Assembly (NCBI GenBank): GCA_023430885.1 | Contig: JAEYYH010000040.1 | Coordinates: 1 to 64,000 of the forward strand | Length of the DNA: 64,000 bases | Source: Bacillota bacterium | Lineage (GTDB): Bacteria > Bacillota_I > Bacilli_A > RF39 > UBA660 | Direction: 5' to 3' | Shown here: in pieces, positions 7,518 through 16,268 of the stretch | Layout: the number at the start of each line of letters is the position of its first letter | How positions within the stretch are numbered: the first letter of the stretch is position 1 | Notes under the pieces: generated by a model | Seen by the model: only the letters and a program-made list of their open reading frames with translations | What the model was told of the DNA's origin: nothing | The model's database searches: none | Translations under genes and position numbers: made by a program

Positions 7518-8036
7518 TTAAAAGAGCCACTTTACTATTAATATACTTGCTATTATACCAACTAAATCAGCAAATAATCCGACATATAAACTATATCTTA
7601 TTTTCTTTATACCAATACTTCCAAAATACAATGTTATTACATAAAAAGTTGTATCTGTACATCCTTGAATAGTTGAACCAAGTCTACCAATAAAAGAATC
7701 AGGACCATACTCAGCATATATATTATTTAGAATAGCTAAAGTTGACGTTCCTGATATGGGTCGCATAATAGCCATAGGAAGAATGTCAAATGGAATACCT
7801 ATTATTCTAAGTACTGGTTCTAGGAATGATACTAAAGCTTCTAATATATTACTATTTAAAAATAAATTGATAGCAAGAATCATCCCTAGTAAATAAGGAA
7901 ATACTGTTAATACCATTGAAAAGCCTTCTTTAGCGCCTTCAATAAAGACATCATATATATCAACTTTTTTATATATACCATAAAATACTACTATAAGAAC
8001 CATGGCCGGTATTATTAAACTTGATATTAGATTCAT
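7518..8036 (-). CDS. spmB: spore maturation protein B-like membrane protein
   Basis: A 172-residue nucleoside-recognition (Gate) domain protein of the SpmB type. It has about five hydrophobic segments and the typical text PISGTSTLAILNNIYAEYGPDSFIGRLGSTIQGCTDTTFYVITLYFGSIGI. In Bacillus SpmA and SpmB are needed for spore core dehydration, although the pair also occurs in bacteria not known to sporulate. Its ATG overlaps the spmA stop as ATGA, so the two are coupled. The presence of the pair alone does not prove sporulation here. Confidence 0.9.
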   Translation of the reverse strand: MNLISSLIIPAMVLIVVFYGIYKKVDIYDVFIEGAKEGFSMVLTVFPYLLGMILAINLFLNSNILEALVSFLEPVLRIIGIPFDILPMAIMRPISGTSTLAILNNIYAEYGPDSFIGRLGSTIQGCTDTTFYVITLYFGSIGIKKIRYSLYVGLFADLVGIIASILIVKWLF

Positions 8037-8611
8037 GATTTTCTCCTTGCTATAATTCTATCTAAAATAAGACCTGAAATAGAAGAACACATTGTTGCAA
8101 GCACACAGCTTATTACTATTTCAGTTGGATTACTACTACCATGCATCATACGCAGGGATATAATTGTTGTTGGCACTATGGTGACGCCACCAGTATTTAA
8201 AACCAAGAACGTTATCATACTCCTGCTGGCAACATCTTTTTTATGATTAAGTTCTTGCAAGGACTTCATTGCTTTCAATCCAAATGGGGTTGCAGCACTA
8301 CCAAGTCCAAACATATTTACGACAACATTAGAAGCAATAAACGATAAAGACTCATGATTCTTTGGTATTTCTGGAAATAGTAAACCAAGAACCGGTGATA
8401 TAGCTTTAGAAAGTTTAGTTAGTAAACCCGCCTCTTTAGCAATATTCATAAGTCCAAGCCAAACAGCCATTACTGGAAACATCTGAATAACCATATCTAA
8501 ACTTGTCTTACCACTAGTTAATATTTGATCATTTATACCATCAACATTCCCAGTAATAAGATAGTATATAATACCTAGCAAAATAAACGAACCCCAAATT
8601 AAATTAATCAT
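8033..8611 (-). CDS. spmA: spore maturation protein A-like membrane protein
   Basis: A 192-residue Gate-domain membrane protein of the SpmA type. Recognisable parts are MFPVMAVWLGLMNIAKEAGL, LLFPEIPKNHESLSFIASNVVVNMFGLGSAATPFGLKAM and FLVLNTGGVTIVPTTIISLRM. It overlaps dacB upstream and spmB downstream by ATGA, so the three are translated together. With SpmB it probably forms a membrane complex acting on the envelope together with the carboxypeptidase. Confidence 0.92.
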   Translation of the reverse strand: MINLIWGSFILLGIIYYLITGNVDGINDQILTSGKTSLDMVIQMFPVMAVWLGLMNIAKEAGLLTKLSKAISPVLGLLFPEIPKNHESLSFIASNVVVNMFGLGSAATPFGLKAMKSLQELNHKKDVASRSMITFLVLNTGGVTIVPTTIISLRMMHGSSNPTEIVISCVLATMCSSISGLILDRIIARRKS

Positions 8612-9684
8612 TTAAACCATCCTAATATCATATCGATAACTTTAATTTTTTTCTTTTTAAGTTCTATATAAACATCTGTTTTAAAAACTTCTTTATCACC
8701 TATGTAAACTACCACTTCTCCTATTTTGTCACCAGTACTGTAGGTATATTTTCTATCCAAATTAAATTTTAAAAGAACACTATCTTTTTCATTATCATTT
8801 AATATATAATTAAAATCTTCTTCAATATAAAACTTTCTATTACTATAATAATCTTCATCTATGATTTCAATATAGCCTTTTTTTAGTATTTTATAATTCG
8901 TATATTCTTTAAATGCTTCTTCATATAAAGCTTTGTGATCACTAAAGTCATTGCCATCATTTAAAGTCACTACTACCAGATTTACATTATCTTTACTAGC
9001 GGTAGTGACAAGAGTTCGTCTAGCTATTTCCGTAAAACCCGTTTTACCACCTGTTGTATATTTATAACTAGTTAAAAGTTTATTTTTATTAGTCCAGTCA
9101 TAAGTATTCTTATTAGTCTTTACTTTATGATTTTTAGTACCTGTTATCTCTTTATATATATCATTATCCATAGCATAACTAGTTAATACAGCCATATCAT
9201 ATGCGGTAGAATAATTACCCTTCATAGTACTGCTATCTAGTCCACTAGGATTATAAAAAGTACTATTTTTCATACCAATACTAACAGCTTTTTCATTCAT
9301 CATTTTAACAAAATTATCTACTGTTCCACCTACATAGTTAGCAATAGCAAGGGCTGCATCATTACCACTTCTAAGCATTAAACCATATACTAAATCTTTA
9401 AGAGTCATTTTTTCATCAACTGCTATATATATTCCTGAACCATATGCACTTTTAATTTCTTCACCTATTAATACTGTGTCATCAAGTTTATCTGATTCAA
9501 TAGTTAGTATTGCTGTCATTATTTTGGATATAGAAGCTACACTTCTTACTTTATGGATATTGTTAGAATATATTATCTTATTATTATCTGTATCCATTAC
9601 AATAGCACTAGTTGCACTACTAGAATAACCTAATACTTTTACTGGTATTAGCATTAATATTAAAAATAGTATTACCTTTTTCAT
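8608..9684 (-). CDS. dacB: D-alanyl-D-alanine carboxypeptidase (DacB/DacF type)
   Basis: A secreted penicillin-binding protein of family S11 that trims D-Ala from peptidoglycan stem peptides. The start ATG at 9684 (SD AGGTGA) gives the signal peptide MKKVILFLILMLIPVKVLG. Active-site motifs are SISK (S51-K54), SGN in LRSGNDAAL and KTG in GGKTGF. A C-terminal beta domain (KGYIEIIDEDYYSN and onward) and a basic amphipathic tail ending KVIDMILGWFK fit membrane association. It heads the dacB-spmA-spmB operon as in Bacillus, where DacB modifies spore cortex. Confidence 0.92.
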   Translation of the reverse strand: MKKVILFLILMLIPVKVLGYSSSATSAIVMDTDNNKIIYSNNIHKVRSVASISKIMTAILTIESDKLDDTVLIGEEIKSAYGSGIYIAVDEKMTLKDLVYGLMLRSGNDAALAIANYVGGTVDNFVKMMNEKAVSIGMKNSTFYNPSGLDSSTMKGNYSTAYDMAVLTSYAMDNDIYKEITGTKNHKVKTNKNTYDWTNKNKLLTSYKYTTGGKTGFTEIARRTLVTTASKDNVNLVVVTLNDGNDFSDHKALYEEAFKEYTNYKILKKGYIEIIDEDYYSNRKFYIEEDFNYILNDNEKDSVLLKFNLDRKYTYSTGDKIGEVVVYIGDKEVFKTDVYIELKKKKIKVIDMILGWFK

Positions 9685-9746
9685 AAATTCACCTAAAAAA
9701 ATATATGATTGATTGTCCCTTTTTATCACTTATATTGTGAGTATAA

Positions 9747-9775
9747 TTGCTTACCACTGTTATATGTGATATTAT
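9747..9775 (+). promoter_or_regulatory. promoter of the GT8-radical SAM pair
   Basis: TTGCTT (9747-9752), 17-bp spacer, TATTAT (9770-9775). SD AAGGTGAT precedes the ATG at 9798. It lies in the divergent region shared with dacB. Confidence 0.5.
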
Positions 9776-9797
9776 TTTTAAAGAAGGTGATTAAAGT

Positions 9798-10694
9798 ATG
9801 ATACCTGTTGTATATGCAGTTAATAGCTACTACTATCCGTATTTATATATATCAATATATTCTTTAATAAAGAATAGTAATAATAATTATGATATTAATA
9901 TACTTCATAACAGTTTAAATGAAAATGAAATAAATACTTTAATGACATTAAAAAATAATAAAATCAACATCAATATCATTAATGTTGATGAATATGTTAA
10001 AGATAAAAGATATATTTTATCTGATCATATAAGTAAAGAAGCTTATTTTAGATTTCTTATTCCTAGAATACTAAGTAATTATAATAAAGTAATTTATTTA
10101 GATTGTGATACTATTATTACTAAAGATTTAGAAGAACTATATAATATTAATTTAAAGAATAATACTTTAGGAGCAGTTTTAGATTGTGGCATAAGTAGTA
10201 TTAAAGGATATACTTCTAATATTGTTAAAATACCTGATAATACTTATATTAATAGTGGTGTTATGCTAATAGATAATAAGCGATTTATCCGAAATGAAAA
10301 AGAAGAAAAAGAATGCCTTAAAATAATTATAGATAATAAAAAACTAAAGTTTCATGATCAAGATATAATTAACATTTACTATAAAAATAAAATATTATTT
10401 TTAGATAGTAGATGGAATAAACAGATTGATTTAAGGATCAAAAAAGATTTTATGAATGATATAGATAATTCTTTTATAATTCATTATTATGGGCCGTCTA
10501 AAGCATGGTTAAATAAAACTAATCCAAATGCTTACTTATTTTGGAAATATGCTGAAGAAACGTCTTTATATGACATGATTTTAAATGATTATCTTAATTA
10601 TAAAAAAGATAGTAAACTAAAAAAAGCTATCAAAATAGTAAATGATAACATCAAAAATCATAAAGTAAGGAAGAGTAGTTATGAAAAAAATTAA
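9798..10694 (+). CDS. family 8 glycosyltransferase
   Basis: A retaining GT8 enzyme (LgtC/GspA type) of 298 residues. It moves a sugar, usually glucose or galactose, from a UDP-sugar to a polysaccharide or glycolipid. The metal-binding DxD lies in IYLDCDTIITKDLEELY, followed by INSGVMLIDNK, and the late family motif is HYYGPSKAW. No membrane segment; it acts at the inner face of the membrane. Extremely rich in Asn, Ile and Lys, like the next two genes. The following radical SAM gene starts inside its last codons (14-nt overlap), so the two are one unit. Confidence 0.9.
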   Translation: MIPVVYAVNSYYYPYLYISIYSLIKNSNNNYDINILHNSLNENEINTLMTLKNNKININIINVDEYVKDKRYILSDHISKEAYFRFLIPRILSNYNKVIYLDCDTIITKDLEELYNINLKNNTLGAVLDCGISSIKGYTSNIVKIPDNTYINSGVMLIDNKRFIRNEKEEKECLKIIIDNKKLKFHDQDIINIYYKNKILFLDSRWNKQIDLRIKKDFMNDIDNSFIIHYYGPSKAWLNKTNPNAYLFWKYAEETSLYDMILNDYLNYKKDSKLKKAIKIVNDNIKNHKVRKSSYEKN

Positions 10695-11607
10695 ATATTA
10701 TAGAAAATATATAAATACTATTATAGCTAATTTAACTGTTTTTAAACTAATTAACAACCTAAAAAACAAGTATTTTAAACTAGCATTTAAAATCTTAGTA
10801 TACCCTTTTCTATTTATATATAATTATCTATATTATATTAAACTATTAATGACTAATTCTTTATATATTCCTTACTTAGAAATAGTTATTACTACTAAGT
10901 GCAATCTTAAATGTAAGAATTGTGCTAACTTTATCCCTAAATTTAATAATAAAGAATTAATCAATAATAATAATTTATTAAAACAAATTGATGATTTATT
11001 TAACAATATTGATTATATTCATACCATTAGATTATTAGGTGGTGAACCATTTTTAAATAAAGAATTACCTGCGATAATTAAAAAAATATTAGATACTAAA
11101 AAATTTCATAATCTAGTTATAGTTACAAATGGAACTATTCCAGTTAAAGATAAAAACTTAATTGATGTTTTAAAAAAAGATAAAGTTTTAGTTGATGTTA
11201 GTGAATATAATGCTACTAACAAAGAGAATTTTATTAAAGTATTAACTGATAATAAAATAAAATATTTTATATTTAAACCTAGCTTTTGGCATTATTTTGG
11301 CGATACAAGTTATAAAAAAAGAACTAAAGACGAACTTAAAAAACAATTTAAAAAGTGTGATTCGGTCTGTAGAAGTTATTTTGATGGTAAACTATTCTAC
11401 TGCGCTCAAAGTTCTTCCTTATATAATTTAGGCATAACAAAAAACAAAACCGACTATATCGATTTTGCTAACGTTAAAAATAATCCAACTTTCAAAAACA
11501 AAGCAATTGATTTTTTAACTAATACAAATTATCAAAGTGCTTGTTTATGCTGTAATAAAGGAACTAAAGATTTTATTAAAATTGATGTGGCGGATCAAGA
11601 AACTTAA
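10681..11607 (+). CDS. radical SAM protein linked to glycosyltransferases
   Basis: A 308-residue radical SAM enzyme. C74xxxC78xxC81 (KCNLKCKNC) binds the [4Fe-4S] cluster that cleaves S-adenosylmethionine. IRLLGGEPFLN is the GGEP-type SAM-binding element. A further Cys group (ACLCC) near the C-terminus and two Cys around CDSVCRSY suggest a second cluster, as in SPASM-like proteins. A hydrophobic stretch around residues 39-57 may tether it to the membrane. It starts inside the GT8 gene. Such proteins next to glycosyltransferases occur in surface polysaccharide loci, but the reaction is unknown. Its 3' end overlaps the convergent GT2 gene by 32 nt. Confidence 0.82.
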   Translation: MKKIKYYRKYINTIIANLTVFKLINNLKNKYFKLAFKILVYPFLFIYNYLYYIKLLMTNSLYIPYLEIVITTKCNLKCKNCANFIPKFNNKELINNNNLLKQIDDLFNNIDYIHTIRLLGGEPFLNKELPAIIKKILDTKKFHNLVIVTNGTIPVKDKNLIDVLKKDKVLVDVSEYNATNKENFIKVLTDNKIKYFIFKPSFWHYFGDTSYKKRTKDELKKQFKKCDSVCRSYFDGKLFYCAQSSSLYNLGITKNKTDYIDFANVKNNPTFKNKAIDFLTNTNYQSACLCCNKGTKDFIKIDVADQET

Positions 11608-12589
11608 TATGTTTGATTTTACACATAACAAGTATCATAAAATAAAATAAGTATCTATTTAAATATGAATAATTTAAACTAAGAAAGAAGTAAGAAAGAT
11701 TACTATTAAGTAGGATAATCTTTCCTTCTTTTTTTCTTATCTTTTCTATATATTTAATTTTATTTTTTAATAATTCATGTTTATTAAAAAATAAATAATT
11801 TATTAAACAAGAATATATATTTTTAATTCTTATTTTATTATAAACTTCATGCTTTCTTTTTAGATTAGTATGATTAATTTCTAATATATGACTGTTTATA
11901 TAAAATAATTTTTCATATCTGTTTTCAATCTTTTGTTTACTAATAGACTTATCGTTATACTGAACATAATTGTAGTTATAGAATGAAGATAAATATAAAT
12001 TTTCACATTTATTAATATACTTTAAATTAAAGATTAAATCTTCACCAAAATCAATATTCTCATCAAAATATAAATTATATTTTTTTATGTAATCTAACTT
12101 ATATACTTTATTACCAAGATTATTTATGGTAGCATTATTTACCAAATCTAAAATAATATTGGCATTCTTTTTTAGATTATAATACTCATCCTTTTTTGTA
12201 ACAATTACTTTTTTAGACTTTTTACTATATTCATTAAAATAATTACATATCAATATATCAAACTTATTGCTACTTAAGATTTCATTAATTCTCTTAAAAT
12301 AATTTGCAGTAAAATAATCATCAGCATCAAGAAATATAATATAATCACCAGACGCATTTTTTATCCCTAAGTTTCTAGCTTTTGATACACCATTATTTTC
12401 AGTATCAATGATTTTAACATTCTTCTTTTTGCTATATTCTTGGCAGATATCTAAACTTTTATCTGTTGAACCATCATTTATTAAGATTATTTCATAATTA
12501 TCAGTATCTTGTTTTAATACACTATCGATTGCTTTTTTTAAGTAATTATCACAATTATATACCGGTATTACTACCGTTATTTTATGCAT
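11576..12589 (-). CDS. family 2 glycosyltransferase
   Basis: An inverting GT2 enzyme of 337 residues with the GT-A fold: VVIPVYNCDNYLKKAIDSVL at the start, LINDGSTDKS, and DADD in IIFLDADDYF binding the metal-nucleotide sugar. The C-terminal part is basic and amphipathic with hydrophobic patches (SYFFLSLNYSYLNRYLFYFMILVM), suggesting membrane contact. Substrate unknown. It is convergent with the radical SAM gene and shares 32 nt of 3' sequence with it, so no separate terminator fits between. Own -10 TATAAT at 12609-12614. Confidence 0.88.
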   Translation of the reverse strand: MHKITVVIPVYNCDNYLKKAIDSVLKQDTDNYEIILINDGSTDKSLDICQEYSKKKNVKIIDTENNGVSKARNLGIKNASGDYIIFLDADDYFTANYFKRINEILSSNKFDILICNYFNEYSKKSKKVIVTKKDEYYNLKKNANIILDLVNNATINNLGNKVYKLDYIKKYNLYFDENIDFGEDLIFNLKYINKCENLYLSSFYNYNYVQYNDKSISKQKIENRYEKLFYINSHILEINHTNLKRKHEVYNKIRIKNIYSCLINYLFFNKHELLKNKIKYIEKIRKKEGKIILLNSNLSYFFLSLNYSYLNRYLFYFMILVMCKIKHIKFLDPPHQF

Positions 12590-12608
12590 TCTATCACCCT
12601 CTGTTTTA

Positions 12609-12614
12609 ATTATA
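12609..12614 (-). promoter_or_regulatory. -10 element of the GT2 gene
   Basis: TATAAT on the minus strand, 19 nt before the ATG at 12589; SD GGGTGATAG between. Confidence 0.5.
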
Positions 12615-12684
12615 AATTAGTAAAATATTTATATCAATAGAAAAGTCACTTTTACATTAAAAATATATGTAATATAATTTCTAT

Positions 12685-12710
12685 AAAAAAAGAAGTATTA
12701 ACTACTTCTT
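12685..12710 (-). terminator. intrinsic terminator of the VirD4-like gene
   Basis: 8-bp stem AAGAAGTA (12690-12697) with TACTTCTT (12703-12710), followed by seven T on the minus strand. Confidence 0.85.
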
Positions 12711-12718
12711 AAAATATT

Positions 12719-14029
12719 CTAATTAGTTTTTTTACCTTTTGATAATTCAGCTATTTTTTTATCAATTTTGTCAATTACTTCATCTATTCCTAAATCACTT
12801 GTTATTTCATTAACTTTCTTACCTAGTTTGTCTACTCCTTTAGTAATATTTTCTATTTGTTTATCAACTTGTTCCATAAATTTATCAGTAACAAATTTTT
12901 CTAAGTCAAATAGTTTATAATTATTATTTGGTGCTTTTGGATATTCTGCATCAGTAAAATATAAATCTTTCTTTAATAGATTTCTACCTTTAACTGTTTT
13001 AGTAGCAGTACCATTATTCTCTATTTTAACACTATGACTTTCCATATTTATAACAGTAAGAATATTCTCTACTGCCCTGCCATAAGTATTTATAAAGTTA
13101 TCATAATTTCTTACACCCATATAGAAATTAATATTTCTATATGTTGAAGAACTCAGCATTTCTACAAGACCATCTATATTTATTAAAGTATCAAAATTAT
13201 CTAAAATAAAATTATATTTAGTCTTTTGTTTTTTATCTAAAATTAAAGTATATAGGTTACTAATAAAGACTGACGCTAATAAATTAATATCAGTATTTTC
13301 ATCTTTAGTAATTATAAATATAGCTGTCTTTTTATCAATTAATTTTTCAAAATCAAAATTACTTTTAGCAAGCATATTAGTTAAACTGTATTTAAAGACA
13401 TATGGTTTGAGTTTTTGCTTAGCTACTGATAAAATACTTGCCCTTGTCTCTTTAGGCGCAAAAGCCGTACCAGAAGCGCTTAAATAAGCTGGATCGTTTT
13501 TATCTTTTAAACTAAAATATCTATTTATTAAATATGTTTCTTTTATCTTCTTATCAGAATTAAATATGCTAAATACACTATTTAAATTCATTTCATTTAC
13601 TTTAGCATCTTCAAATAATCCAAGTACTACACCTACGAAAAAGTCAGTAGCAGAGTTAGACCAAAATGGATCAGAAGTAGAATCATCATAAAATATAATC
13701 TTACCTATTTTAGTAAGTAAATCAATTGCTAAATCCTTATCACCACTTTTATATAACTTATATGGATATTCAAGAGGATTCCAAGTATTGCTATTCTTAC
13801 TATCTCTTAAATTTAAAACAATAACTTCATACTTATCTTTCTTTAACTGCTCAATATATGTTTTATAATATTCTTCTTTAGAATCTATAATTAAGATATT
13901 CTCTTTTTCTTCTATCATGTAGTCTACTAAAGGAAGTAAAACATTACCAGTCTTACCAGTATCTATATTACCAATTATTACCTTATTAGTATTACTATCA
14001 TGTAGTTTCTTAACCATTTCTTTTTCCAT
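12719..14029 (-). CDS. VirD4/TraG-like ATPase without transmembrane part
   Basis: A 436-residue protein with the core of type IV secretion coupling proteins. Walker A is IGNIDTGKTGNVL near residues 19-31, LIIDSKEEYYK follows, then NSNTWNPLEYPY and DPFWSNSATDFFVGVVLGLFE, which are typical VirD4/TraG text, and a Walker-B-like FILDNFDTL. The family usually has about 600 residues and two N-terminal membrane helices; here they are missing and the C-terminus ends in an amphipathic Lys/Asp-rich region (residues 370-436). No relaxase or other conjugation gene is nearby. It follows the YgjV-GNAT gene by 5 nt. It may be a domesticated ATPase. Confidence 0.78.
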   Translation of the reverse strand: MEKEMVKKLHDSNTNKVIIGNIDTGKTGNVLLPLVDYMIEEKENILIIDSKEEYYKTYIEQLKKDKYEVIVLNLRDSKNSNTWNPLEYPYKLYKSGDKDLAIDLLTKIGKIIFYDDSTSDPFWSNSATDFFVGVVLGLFEDAKVNEMNLNSVFSIFNSDKKIKETYLINRYFSLKDKNDPAYLSASGTAFAPKETRASILSVAKQKLKPYVFKYSLTNMLAKSNFDFEKLIDKKTAIFIITKDENTDINLLASVFISNLYTLILDKKQKTKYNFILDNFDTLINIDGLVEMLSSSTYRNINFYMGVRNYDNFINTYGRAVENILTVINMESHSVKIENNGTATKTVKGRNLLKKDLYFTDAEYPKAPNNNYKLFDLEKFVTDKFMEQVDKQIENITKGVDKLGKKVNEITSDLGIDEVIDKIDKKIAELSKGKKTN

Positions 14030-14034
14030 AACTA

Positions 14035-15078
14035 TTAACTTCCCTTCTTACTGTACATATAAAGTATATGTTTATTTTGTAATTTTTTAACTTCTGTAAA
14101 AGAAGTTGCTTTTAATACATCTTTTTCAAAATCAGTAACTCCTACTGCAATAATATCACTTATTTTATATCCTTGTTTTAATATTGTTTTAAAATAATCT
14201 TTTATAGCATTAGAAAATAACTTTACTGCTTTTTTATTCTCATAATTAGGATTAATAACAATTGAATCTATTATTACATAGTTATCACTATCTAATTTAT
14301 AATTTAATATATCTTCCTTGTTATAATTTATCTTTAACTTATTTAAAGTAACTATTTCATTAAATTCTTCTTTATCAAGCACTAAATAATTAACATATCC
14401 AAGTATTTCTTTCTTATACTTTATAAAAGTAAAAGAGTCTTTATTTCGGTTATATAGATCCTCTTGGTACTTGGAATCCCATAATATTTGCTTATCATAA
14501 TTACTTTTATCTAATGAATAAATACTTTCAAAAGTATCCTTATCTATATGATGATTAGATATTACCTTAAAGTCTTTTATTCTTTGGACTCTAATAATAT
14601 ATCCAATAATTATAAATAGATTTGACGCAACTATTAAAGCATCTGTTACAGCGCCTGTATAAGACATAACTGCAATATCATAAATAATCCATAATGTGTA
14701 TACCAAAATTGCTCCTGGTACTACTATATATTTTTTCTTAGTAAGGGTAAATCCTTCAAAAGCACCTGCTATTATAGGTAGTAACCATATTAAATTATTT
14801 CTTGCAAAATAAGCAAGTAGAAGATAAAAAGGAATACTACATAAGAACACTAAATTAGCCTTATCTGTCTTATAATAAGCATAATCCCTAATTAGTTCTA
14901 TTACAATAACTATTATTCCTACAAAAGCTCCTAAAAATAAATAATTAAGGCTATAAAAAAACATTGATAATAACTGAACATATAGTATTCTTTTAGTATT
15001 TTCTCTATAATAACTTATAGCTAGTAAAAACCACGCTATTACCCCAAATACTTGTGCTAGTATAAATATTAAGTCCAT
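14035..15078 (-). CDS. YgjV-type membrane domain fused to a GNAT-like domain
   Basis: A two-part protein of 347 residues. Residues 1-165 resemble the YgjV inner-membrane family, with about six hydrophobic segments (starting MDLIFILAQVFGVIAWFLLAIS). Residues about 175-347 look like a GNAT acetyltransferase fold: FTFIKYKKEILGYVNYLVL, DNYVIIDSIVINPNYENKKAVKLF and FTEVKKLQNKHILYMY. The acetyl-CoA P-loop (R/QxxGxG/A) is not clean, so activity is uncertain. It is followed after 5 nt by the VirD4-like gene, implying cotranscription. Function unknown. Confidence 0.75.
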   Translation of the reverse strand: MDLIFILAQVFGVIAWFLLAISYYRENTKRILYVQLLSMFFYSLNYLFLGAFVGIIVIVIELIRDYAYYKTDKANLVFLCSIPFYLLLAYFARNNLIWLLPIIAGAFEGFTLTKKKYIVVPGAILVYTLWIIYDIAVMSYTGAVTDALIVASNLFIIIGYIIRVQRIKDFKVISNHHIDKDTFESIYSLDKSNYDKQILWDSKYQEDLYNRNKDSFTFIKYKKEILGYVNYLVLDKEEFNEIVTLNKLKINYNKEDILNYKLDSDNYVIIDSIVINPNYENKKAVKLFSNAIKDYFKTILKQGYKISDIIAVGVTDFEKDVLKATSFTEVKKLQNKHILYMYSKKGS

Positions 15079-15132
15079 ATTGTTATCACCTATTCTTACT
15101 ATATTTTAGCACAAGTGAATAGATTTTAAAAG

Positions 15133-15158
15133 AAAAAGACATGTAAATTCATGTCTTT
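15133..15158 (-). terminator. intrinsic terminator of the DUF1871 gene
   Basis: 9-bp stem AAAGACATG (15135-15143) with CATGTCTTT (15150-15158), with a short T-run on the minus strand. Confidence 0.75.
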
Positions 15159-15444
15159 ATTTATTAATATTTTTTAAACCTATTAGTATTAAATTAGCAA
15201 TACTTTCACATTCATAAAGATTTTTTGCTTTTGTATTCATATCGTCTCCAAACATTTTTAAAAATAAATCATATATATGCTTGCCAAGTTCCTTTGCAGA
15301 ATCTATATCCTTTATTTCATTAACTAACCTACTAATTTCAGGGTTATATTCATCATCTGGTGCACCGTCTTCTAAAAGCCCAACAGGATCCCATTCATCT
15401 ATTACCTTCTTAATTATCAAATATGTTCTCTCTTCTATTTTCAT
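15157..15444 (-). CDS. DUF1871 family protein
   Basis: A 95-residue soluble protein of the DUF1871 family, recognised from the pattern VIDEWDPVGLL, APDDEYNPEISRLVNEI and LFLKMFGDD. These proteins occur in Bacilli and in polymorphic toxin immunity contexts; their role is not established. SD AAGGATGAT precedes the ATG. It is monocistronic, with its own terminator. Confidence 0.82.
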   Translation of the reverse strand: MKIEERTYLIIKKVIDEWDPVGLLEDGAPDDEYNPEISRLVNEIKDIDSAKELGKHIYDLFLKMFGDDMNTKAKNLYECESIANLILIGLKNINK

Positions 15445-15527
15445 ATTATCATCCTTACTCTAATATCTAACCATATTTATTTGTTAAACATGATTTAATT
15501 GCCTTTATTTTTGATTAGTTGTTTTAT

Positions 15528-16067
15528 TTAATGATAACTATTATATATATTCTTTGTTATGTAAAAAGCTATCACAAATATTAAAAGCATTATAATATTT
15601 GTTATCGAAATAATAATAGTTATAAACATATTTTCCGAAAAACCTGGGATAAATAAACATAAATAACCAACATATAAAACTATAAGTAATACTTGCCATA
15701 TTTTATAAAGATTTGTTGCTTTGTAATTATTATCATCTGCTTTTTCCATGTCTTTAATGCCTAAAATAATTTCATATGATAAATACATAAAAATACCAGT
15801 AGTAATTATATTTATGAATTCATACGCAACAAGATTTAGTTTTATCATCAAAAAATTGATAATTGAGATAATTGATGAAATAAAAATCATAAAAATTGTA
15901 ATTGGAATAATATTTTTATAATGTTTTGAACGTTTTTTTAGTTCTAAAATACCTAAAAGTAATATTATATAACCAATAAAATCTGGAAAAATATTAAAAT
16001 TTAATATAAAAAGGAATAATCTAAAATCAAAAAGTATAAATATCAATCCTATAAAAATTTTACTCAT
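15528..16067 (-). CDS. hypothetical polytopic membrane protein
   Basis: A 179-residue protein with about five membrane segments and little else: short Lys-rich loops (LKKRSKHYKN and IKDMEKADDNNYKATN) separate them. I do not recognise the family. SD TTAGGAGGT is strong. It lies between DUF1871 and proS; a strong hairpin with a T-run lies in the 200 nt before it. Confidence 0.7.
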   Translation of the reverse strand: MSKIFIGLIFILFDFRLFLFILNFNIFPDFIGYIILLLGILELKKRSKHYKNIIPITIFMIFISSIISIINFLMIKLNLVAYEFINIITTGIFMYLSYEIILGIKDMEKADDNNYKATNLYKIWQVLLIVLYVGYLCLFIPGFSENMFITIIISITNIIMLLIFVIAFYITKNIYNSYH

Positions 16068-16143
16068 ACATACCTCCTAATAGCAATAAATAGCAGTTAA
16101 AAATAGCTTAAATAAATTATAAACTGTTTCATATTTACAAAAA

Positions 16144-16187
16144 AAGAGCGCAAAGTATTAATAACAGGATTAATACTTCTTACTCCA
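16144..16187 (-). terminator. hairpin with T-run between proS and the 15528-16067 gene
   Basis: 10-bp stem AAGTATTAAT (16153-16162) with ATTAATACTT (16169-16178), then on the minus strand TGCGCTC and a run of seven T about 9 nt after the stem. The GAG and CTC outside the stem can extend pairing. It is either a second terminator for proS or an attenuator ahead of the membrane protein gene. Confidence 0.55.
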
Positions 16188-16245
16188 TATTTACAATATA
16201 CACCTTTTTTCGACATACTTCAATGTATCATGGACTTTTGTGAAC

Positions 16246-16268
16246 AAAAAAAGAACCGAAGTTCTTTT
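16246..16268 (-). terminator. intrinsic terminator of proS
   Basis: Stem AAAAGAAC (16249-16256) with GTTCTTTT (16261-16268), loop CGAA, T-run on the minus strand. It overlaps the stop region of proS. Confidence 0.8.
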
